Part shown: positions 58,384 through 64,000 of the stretch, piece after piece | Layout: every line of letters starts with the position of its first letter | How positions within the stretch are numbered: the first letter of the stretch is position 1 | The notes under the pieces: generated by a model | What the model saw: only the letters and a program-made list of their open reading frames with translations | Databases searched by the model: none | What the model was told of the DNA's origin: nothing | Made by a program: the position numbers and the translations under genes | Assembly: GCF_902833645.1 (NCBI RefSeq) | Contig: NZ_CADFGE010000008.1 | Span: 124,001-188,000, forward strand | Reading direction: 5' to 3' | Source: Paraburkholderia fungorum | Lineage (GTDB): Bacteria; Pseudomonadota; Gammaproteobacteria; Burkholderiales; Burkholderiaceae | Length of the DNA: 64,000 bases

Positions 58384-59854
58384 TACGCACCCCAGCGTTT
58401 TGATGAAAAAGGCGCGGCTTACGTTGTTTTTGCTTAAGCAGCAGCGCCATCGGCAAAGCGAACAATACAATCCATCGCGTTCCGTAGTAAGCGAGGACAT
58501 TCGAATCGAACAAAAAGAACAGAAATGGAAGCGGATACGACACGACCTTGACGGTCAACCAGCGCCAGTTCGCGCCAAGAGCCATCCCATTAATTCGCGC
58601 GATCATCCAAGCAGCCACGACGAATGAAAGCAAATATCCGAGCACGCCGAAATTGACCAGGAATTCACCGGGCATACCAAACAGCAGCGTCGTCTCGTCG
58701 GACTGGTTAGTCTCGGTTTCGCGGACGATGTCGCTCTTCTCGCGAGCGAAGGTGTCCGGTTTATCCTTCCAAATCGCCTTCGGGACAATGGCGGCCACTG
58801 CCCCAACGAAACTGCGACCCATGCTGAGCGTGTATCCGGGCTTTGACACCGAATCAAGCGCCTGAACCTGCACGTCGAAGCGCGACAGGTCACGAAACAG
58901 AAAGAAGCTGAGTGGACCCATCGACAGTTGCAGCATCCGCTGGTCCGCAAAATTTTTTGACAGGTTGCCGATTTCCGAATAGTCGATACCAAACTTTAGC
59001 GGGATCATGGCGAGACCACCGACCGCAATGCAGGTAGCCACGATCTTCGCTGCGCGTCGGCTGATACGCCCGACAAAAGTGTGGTAGATCAGGCACGCGA
59101 ACAGCACCACAAACACAATACCCTGACGGTTGCCAAATACACCGGACGAGAGCCATCCCAGCACCACCAGTTGGACAAAGGCAACTATCCTCATCAAGCG
59201 ACTGTGCCATGGTCGGAGCGTTAGGCATGCGAACACCCAAAGTGGCGCAGTATTAGCAAGCGCCTGCACGAATCCGAGCCCTTCCAGCGGATCGTTTTGT
59301 GTAACGGATGTTTCGAGGCGATCCGCGTACAACTGCTCGATCTGCCGATACCCCCCCAGCTTCACGTAGATAAACGCTAGCGCGGCCAACGCGAGCAGAG
59401 CAAACATATAGGCCCAACGGCTCACAACAGCAGAGCGGCGCGTTTCCGAGGGCAGTGCAACCGTCGTCCGCCTGCCACGCATCGCAATCAAGGTGAAATT
59501 CATACCCCAAATTCCGATGATGTTCAGCACGAACCAAGCGATTGTTGTCGGGTTCTGCTCGGGTAAGAGGGTCAAATAGATTTCGTCATGTGCAACCAGC
59601 TGTGCGGCCGGTAGCACGCAAAAATACGCGAGTGCGAACAACCGCCACAGTTTCAGCAACTCGTTATCGGCTTTGATACAGAAGATACTTACGGCCTCAA
59701 GCAACACCAACCCGGCTGTCAGCGTATCGGTACTGCCGAGGTAAAGCGCGGCGAAAAGGCCGGCCATCGCAAAGCCAAAGGCTAGCAGCCAGAGAAATGG
59801 AAGCTGGCTGCGTTTTCGCGCCGCTCGCCGCCATGTAGTCCGCGCCGCGCTCAT
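58361..59854 (-). CDS. Wzy-like polysaccharide polymerase
   Basis: A 497-aa membrane protein with about 11-12 hydrophobic segments and a larger periplasmic loop near residues 300-400 ('FADQRMLQLSMGPLSFFLFRDLSRFDVQVQALDSVSKPGYTLSMGRSFVGAVAAIVPKAIWKDKPDTFAREKSD' region, described in parts). This pattern is characteristic of O-antigen/EPS polymerases, which join repeat units in the periplasm. Conserved Arg-containing stretches ('GNRQG', 'FRDLSRFD') fit. It starts in an ATGA overlap with the Wzc gene. Confidence 0.82.
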   Translation of the reverse strand: MSAARTTWRRAARKRSQLPFLWLLAFGFAMAGLFAALYLGSTDTLTAGLVLLEAVSIFCIKADNELLKLWRLFALAYFCVLPAAQLVAHDEIYLTLLPEQNPTTIAWFVLNIIGIWGMNFTLIAMRGRRTTVALPSETRRSAVVSRWAYMFALLALAALAFIYVKLGGYRQIEQLYADRLETSVTQNDPLEGLGFVQALANTAPLWVFACLTLRPWHSRLMRIVAFVQLVVLGWLSSGVFGNRQGIVFVVLFACLIYHTFVGRISRRAAKIVATCIAVGGLAMIPLKFGIDYSEIGNLSKNFADQRMLQLSMGPLSFFLFRDLSRFDVQVQALDSVSKPGYTLSMGRSFVGAVAAIVPKAIWKDKPDTFAREKSDIVRETETNQSDETTLLFGMPGEFLVNFGVLGYLLSFVVAAWMIARINGMALGANWRWLTVKVVSYPLPFLFFLFDSNVLAYYGTRWIVLFALPMALLLKQKQRKPRLFHQNAGVRNENNPRS

Positions 59855-62085
59855 TTCGCCAGCTTCTTCTGGTTCTGATACTGATAGGCAACGTAACGGT
59901 ACGCGCCATACTTTGACCGGTACCCGAATGCACGCGCATCGACGCCGTTAAAGATCACGCCCTTGAGCGGCGCGTTCGCACGCTGTAGTTGACGCGCACT
60001 CTCGGTGAGTTCGCCAATCGTAGACTTCTGGAAACGCGCGACAAGGAATACAGTACCTGCAATAGTTGCCATCATTGGTGCGTCGGAGACCGCAAGCACC
60101 GGCGGTGTGTCGATCACAACAATGTCGTAGCATTCACCGAGGGATTCCATCAGACGACTCATGCTATCGCTGAGCAGAAGCTCCGACGCATTTGGTGGGA
60201 TGCTACCGGTCGTCAACAGATCGAGTCCGGTCGATACGTCGCGCTGAATCGCGACCTCGACTGACACCTGCCCCGCAAGCACGTTCGACAGACCTTGGCC
60301 GCGCGTACGACCAAAGAATTGATGGAGATGGCCACGCCGCATGTCCGCGTCAACCAGCAGAACACGCTTGTTCCCACCACACAGCACGGCCGCGAGGTTA
60401 GCGGAAATGAACGACTTGCCGACGCCGGGGGCGGGACCAGTCAGCAACAGGCGATTATTCGGCGCCTCGAGCATTGCAAAGCTCAGCGCAGTGCGCAGGC
60501 TACGCAAGCTCTCGATCGAAGGGTCGGCCGAATTCGCTTCCGCCAGCAAGTGTCTCGCCAGCCTGTTCGATTGCATACCCAAATTCAGAGCATTCTGCGC
60601 CTGCGAAAGCGGGATCGTGCCGTACACGTTGAGGCCCGCATAGCGCTCGATGTCCTGCGCATCCGTCACGCCACCGTACAGCAATTCTCGCGCGAATGCG
60701 GCACCGACGCCGAATATTAGCCCGGCAATTACAGAGAGACCGATCACGAGCGGTATTTTCGGCCATACCGGGTCTTCCGGCAGGCGCGCGTCGTCCACTT
60801 GGCGAACATTGCCTACCTTGCCCGCGGCAACTAACTTCAGCTGCTGGATGTTGTTTAGCGTGTTGACGTAGATATCCTGATTGACCTGCACGTCGCGCAT
60901 CAGCGATACCGTATCCTGCTCGACATTCGGCAGCCGCTTCACGCGGCTGTTCACGTCTCCGAGCTTGGTCTTCATCGCGTCGATTTGCTGATCGAGCGCG
61001 ACAATTGAGGGATGACCCGGCGCATATCGTGTCGCAAGGTCAGCCCGCCGCTGTTGCAGGTCGAGAAGACCGCTTTGCGTAGCGACGCTTTCCTGTAGAA
61101 ATGTCTGCGCTTCAAGGCTCACATCAAACGTCCCACGCTGGTTGCGCATCGCGTTGTAGCGCTTCTCGGAGACTTCAAGATCATGCTTGAGCCCGGGCAG
61201 TAGGCTTTCGAGGAATTGCGAAGACTTCTCCGCCTCGGCACCCTTTCGCTTTACGTTTTGCGCGACGTATGCCTCACCGATTTGGTTAAGAACGGCGGAA
61301 ATTTTCCTCGGATCGCGCCCGCGCAGCGCACCGGTGATGATGTCGCTTTGCTTGCCCTTTTGCTGCATGTTGAGCTTTTCTTGCAGATCTGTCAGCGTCT
61401 TGAGCTTCGATTCTCGCCTCAGGTTAAACGCCGCGCCCGGCTTCCCGTACACCCCAGCCACGAGTATGTGGAGATGGCCGACACTCTGGTCAACGTCGAC
61501 CGGCTTACCGATCGCACCTTCAATCGGCGCATCGAGATCGGACTGCGTCAAGCGGAAGCGGTTATTATCGAGTAGCGTCAGCTTGAAGCGTTCGTCTTCG
61601 AGATCCTTCGGAACGTCAAATTCACGCACGTCGATCGATTCGGTACCCCAGCAGAAGCCGCCCCATCCGAGAATACCTGGATTGGAAAGCGACTTCGCGC
61701 TGTCGGCGATACGCCAACCTATGAGTGGGAAATAGCGTGGCTCCGCATCGATATAAAGCCGCAGGTTGCGAACCGCCTGATCGACAACCAGACGCGATTG
61801 CAAAATCTCGAGCTCCCCTTCTGCCTCAGTCTTGACGTCAAACAACGACGACACGTTGCCGAGAAGTGAGCTTGCGCTCGTTGGATTGTCCTCCTCGACC
61901 TGAATCATGATGTCCGCTTCGTACGTCGGCCTCGCCAGAAACGCGTAGGCGATGCCAAGCAGAACGACGATGGCGAAGATGCTCGCGATGAGCCAGCGGT
62001 TCGAGGTCACGACGTCCAGATAGCGGATGAGGTCGCTGTCCTCGTCAGCGTGATCCTCGACTATCAAGTCCAATCTGTTGTTCAT
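59851..62085 (-). CDS. Wzc-type chain-length regulator / tyrosine autokinase
   Basis: A 744-aa inner membrane co-polymerase. The Wzz domain has TM1 'WLIASIFAIVVLLGIAYAFLA', a coiled-coil periplasmic part and TM2 'IPLVIGLSVIAGLIFGVGAAFA' (about 450). The cytoplasmic BY-kinase domain has Walker A 'GPAPGVGKSFISANLA', Walker A' 'VLLVDADMRRG' and Walker B 'YDIVVIDTPPVLAVSD'. A C-terminal tyrosine cluster ('RSKYGAYRYVAYQYQNQ') receives the phosphates. Its partner phosphatase is the next gene upstream. Together they control polymer length and export by phosphorylation cycles. AAGAGAA precedes the ATG. Confidence 0.95.
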   Translation of the reverse strand: MNNRLDLIVEDHADEDSDLIRYLDVVTSNRWLIASIFAIVVLLGIAYAFLARPTYEADIMIQVEEDNPTSASSLLGNVSSLFDVKTEAEGELEILQSRLVVDQAVRNLRLYIDAEPRYFPLIGWRIADSAKSLSNPGILGWGGFCWGTESIDVREFDVPKDLEDERFKLTLLDNNRFRLTQSDLDAPIEGAIGKPVDVDQSVGHLHILVAGVYGKPGAAFNLRRESKLKTLTDLQEKLNMQQKGKQSDIITGALRGRDPRKISAVLNQIGEAYVAQNVKRKGAEAEKSSQFLESLLPGLKHDLEVSEKRYNAMRNQRGTFDVSLEAQTFLQESVATQSGLLDLQQRRADLATRYAPGHPSIVALDQQIDAMKTKLGDVNSRVKRLPNVEQDTVSLMRDVQVNQDIYVNTLNNIQQLKLVAAGKVGNVRQVDDARLPEDPVWPKIPLVIGLSVIAGLIFGVGAAFARELLYGGVTDAQDIERYAGLNVYGTIPLSQAQNALNLGMQSNRLARHLLAEANSADPSIESLRSLRTALSFAMLEAPNNRLLLTGPAPGVGKSFISANLAAVLCGGNKRVLLVDADMRRGHLHQFFGRTRGQGLSNVLAGQVSVEVAIQRDVSTGLDLLTTGSIPPNASELLLSDSMSRLMESLGECYDIVVIDTPPVLAVSDAPMMATIAGTVFLVARFQKSTIGELTESARQLQRANAPLKGVIFNGVDARAFGYRSKYGAYRYVAYQYQNQKKLAK

Positions 62086-62097
62086 GTTTTTCTCTTG

Positions 62098-62535
62098 TTA
62101 GGCCATTACTTTTATACGTGGCACCCATGCATCGACACCGCGCCGGATAAGCTCGAAGGCGTCATAGAAATGCCCGATTGGTTTCCTGTAAGGATCAGGC
62201 ACGTCAAAGCGCTCTATTTCCCCGAGCCGGAACACCTTGCCCGAAGCGTTTGGATGCCGGCGCATAAGCTCGTGCTTCTGTGCCGCTTCCATGACCAGAA
62301 TCAGATCCGCGCCGCCAACGAGACTCACATTGAGCTGCTGCGCGCGATGCGACGCGATGTCGAGTCCCGACTCGGCGGTAACGCGTATTGCCAGCTGATC
62401 GGGCGCGGAACCCACAAGCGCGTCCAAGCCGGCCGATAGCACCGTAACTCCGCTGATCTCACGAGCGAGCAGGTGCTGCGCCATAGGACTGCGACAGACG
62501 TTACCGATGCACACGACCAATATCGTCTTGATCAT
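62098..62535 (-). CDS. low-molecular-weight protein tyrosine phosphatase (Wzb type)
   Basis: A 145-aa phosphatase. The active-site loop 'VCIGNVCRSPMA' (C-x5-R) is at the N-terminus and the general acid Asp is in 'FDVPDPYRKP' near residue 118. Both are intact. It removes phosphate from the Wzc tyrosine cluster. It overlaps the Wza gene by 4 bp (ATGA) and the Wzc gene begins 12 bp later. Confidence 0.95.
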   Translation of the reverse strand: MIKTILVVCIGNVCRSPMAQHLLAREISGVTVLSAGLDALVGSAPDQLAIRVTAESGLDIASHRAQQLNVSLVGGADLILVMEAAQKHELMRRHPNASGKVFRLGEIERFDVPDPYRKPIGHFYDAFELIRRGVDAWVPRIKVMA

Positions 62536-63689
62536 TTGGTTACAATCGCCCCGGTTAGCGCTGCATTGACGGCAGGAAGCAGCAGGCTCAGCACCCGTGA
62601 GAACCGCACAAGGCCGTTACCATCGACATAAACGATGTCACGCGGATTCAGCTGGAATTGATTGGCGAGCAACATCGAGACTGGCGAACGCGCTTCGAGG
62701 TGATAGACCTCGGGATGCGGACTGAGTGAATTGCGGATGACGTAAACCTCGGATGCATCCGCCGTATTGCTGTTCAGACTACCCGCCTGTGAGATCGCTT
62801 CACTCAGCGTAAGGCGGCCATTGCGCATCGGCAAGGCCGTCATCGGCTTGTTCACCTCGCCCATCACGTAAACACCGTTTTCATCGCGAGCAAGTACGCG
62901 CAGCAGGTCGCCGTCTTGAAGCACGATCTTCGCTGGATTCGTGCCCGTGTCTAGCATGTCGGTAAGGCTGATCGGATACGACCGTCCATCACGCACGAGC
63001 ACGAGCCGGCTTTGGTCGGCAGCGTCGCTGAAACCGCCGGCGCGATTGATCGCGTCGTAGAGAGTCATGGGGATGTCGTTAAGCGGCAGCGCGCCGGGCG
63101 TGTGCACCTGCCCGTCGACGAACACCTGCTTCGCGCGGAAGGACGCGACGCGTACGGTAACCTGCGGTTTGATAAAGGCATTGGCTAACCGCGTCGTCAG
63201 TTCTCGCTGCACTTGCGCGGGCTTAAGTCCCTCAACATGCAAGCTACCCACATACGGGAACTGGAGGTTGCCCTCCTCGTCGATCACGAACCCGGGCGCC
63301 GGATCAAACGCGCGCGTTGCAGTTTGACCGGAAGGCGCTTGCGCGGCGGCTAGCTCCGGGTGATCCCACACCGTGATCTGCAGTACGTCGCCCTTACCTA
63401 ACGTATAGATAGCCGGAACGGATGTGAGATCCCGAAGCTGCTCCGAGCGTGCTTGTGCGAGTTGGCTCTGTAACCTTGCGATCAGCGTCACATTAATATC
63501 CTTGATCTGCACCGGCAAATTGGTGGGCGGCGTACGTTCATCGCCACTCGTCACCTGCAGCGCAGCCGGCGTGCTCATCTTCATGCCCGGCGCGGCGGTG
63601 CATGCAACCAAACCTACGCACACAGCGACGGCACACAAACCTCGCACTATCCTTGCGGCTCTACCGATAGCCTCAACATCCACTTTCAT
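62532..63689 (-). CDS. Wza-type polysaccharide export lipoprotein
   Basis: A 385-aa outer membrane export protein. The lipoprotein signal 'LCAVAVCVGLVAC' is followed by the Poly_export domain ('YTLGKGDVLQITVWDHPEL') and SLBB repeats ('VFVDGQVHTPGALPLNDIPMTLYDAINRAGGFSDAADQSRLVLVRDG', 'VYVMGEVNKPMTALPMRNGRLTLSEAISQAGSLN'). The ATG at 63689 is chosen (GGAG upstream, start of signal peptide); the longer frame adds an unlikely leader. It forms the outer membrane channel for the polymer made by the cluster. It is the first gene of the operon within the window. Confidence 0.95.
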   Translation of the reverse strand: MKVDVEAIGRAARIVRGLCAVAVCVGLVACTAAPGMKMSTPAALQVTSGDERTPPTNLPVQIKDINVTLIARLQSQLAQARSEQLRDLTSVPAIYTLGKGDVLQITVWDHPELAAAQAPSGQTATRAFDPAPGFVIDEEGNLQFPYVGSLHVEGLKPAQVQRELTTRLANAFIKPQVTVRVASFRAKQVFVDGQVHTPGALPLNDIPMTLYDAINRAGGFSDAADQSRLVLVRDGRSYPISLTDMLDTGTNPAKIVLQDGDLLRVLARDENGVYVMGEVNKPMTALPMRNGRLTLSEAISQAGSLNSNTADASEVYVIRNSLSPHPEVYHLEARSPVSMLLANQFQLNPRDIVYVDGNGLVRFSRVLSLLLPAVNAALTGAIVTK

Positions 63690-63853
63690 CTCACTGCTCC
63701 GTAAAACTTGTTGGCCGTTGGCGTGCTTGACGCCGCTCGCAGATTTTTGCGGTGGGCGTCGCACGTTCTGTGTTGGTCAAACCCTGTACCCTTGACGGCT
63801 ATCGCTCGCCGGTCGCCTGGATCGCTCAAGCTCCCGTGCACAGTGACGTGGAC

Positions 63854-63880
63854 TGGCGGGAGCGTTAGGGGCTCCCGCCA
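63854..63880. terminator. stem-loop after the partial gene at the window end
   Basis: TGGCGGGAGC and GCTCCCGCCA form a perfect 10-bp stem with a 7-nt loop just after the stop at 63887. No T-run follows on the minus strand. Confidence 0.55.
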
Positions 63881-63886
63881 CCCGAC

Positions 63887-64000
63887 TTACTTCGTCGTCG
63901 TCCCCGTCCCACCGCTGCCACCCGAGCCACCCGTCGACCCATTGTTTCCACTCCCAATTGGCGCCGCCGCCCCAGCCGCCTGCGCAGCCGCCGCCAACGA
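63887..64000 (-). CDS. C-terminal end of a Gly/Ser/Thr-rich protein (partial)
   Basis: The minus strand is open from the window edge to a TAA at 63887. It encodes an Ala-rich then Gly/Ser/Thr-rich tail that reads 'AAQAAGAAAPIGSGNNGSTG' and ends 'GSGGSGGTGTTTK'. Only 37 codons are visible, so the gene cannot be identified. It lies about 200 bp before the Wza gene on the same strand. Confidence 0.5.
   Translation of the reverse strand, partial: SLAAAAQAAGAAAPIGSGNNGSTGGSGGSGGTGTTTK

Overview
The window looks like chromosomal DNA of a Burkholderiaceae bacterium, most likely Paraburkholderia. This rests on high GC with strong C/G third-position bias and on family content: a Porin_4-type porin, a DUF4148 protein, kinases with the TctE-type sensor region, a penA/penR-like beta-lactamase pair, and an ERG9-type squalene/phytoene synthase. 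No rRNA, tRNA or CRISPR array was seen. The only trace of a mobile element is a 92-aa IS5-type transposase N-terminus near 6.5 kb. Species was not tested.

Region 1 (0-27 kb) is mixed housekeeping and accessory genes. It holds a monooxygenase/iron-alcohol-dehydrogenase pair and a repeat-rich lipoprotein behind a sigma-54-type promoter. It continues with an isoprenylcysteine-methyltransferase-like membrane protein, a degenerate EAL protein, a COG4705 membrane protein, a porin, and two paralogous two-component systems arranged RR-HK-HK-RR. An aliphatic sulfonate/nitrate-type ABC importer follows, then squalene synthase. Next is an IclR-linked MFS/CoA-transferase/citryl-CoA-lyase-like operon, an orphan MuF-C-like protein, and a class A beta-lactamase with its LysR regulator.

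Region 2 (27.5-49 kb) is the most interesting part. It appears to be a self-contained export system for double-glycine leader peptides, wired to eukaryotic-type Ser/Thr phosphosignalling. Five small genes (28487, 41104 minus, 47422, 47798, 48270) share a leader ending in GG. The exporter is a peptidase (C39) ABC transporter carrying two cyclic-nucleotide-binding domains, plus a cytosolic PpiC-type isomerase, an HlyD-type fusion protein and a TolC/NodT-type outer membrane factor. The signalling set is a membrane Ser/Thr kinase with a DUF4384 tail, a PP2C phosphatase, a double-FHA membrane protein and a sigma-54 activator with GAFTGA. Good -24/-12 promoters precede three of the peptide units. 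Two of those also carry the same inverted repeat (CCAACA-N13-TGTTGG) about 120 bp upstream and the same stem-loop at the predicted transcript start. A caspase-like/formylglycine-enzyme-like fusion, two DUF4399 proteins and an LRAT-like protein sit in the same block.

Region 3 (49-52.3 kb) holds a DHA2 multidrug transporter and small unknown genes in a gene-poor stretch. Region 4 (52.4-64 kb) is a capsule/exopolysaccharide operon on the minus strand, in transcription order Wza, LMW-PTP (Wzb), Wzc autokinase, Wzy-like polymerase, GT4, a pyruvyltransferase-GT4 fusion, Wzx-like flippase and a GH71-type alpha-1,3-glucanase. The window ends inside a Gly/Ser/Thr-rich gene.

All assignments come from reading motifs and context by eye; no database or structure search was run.
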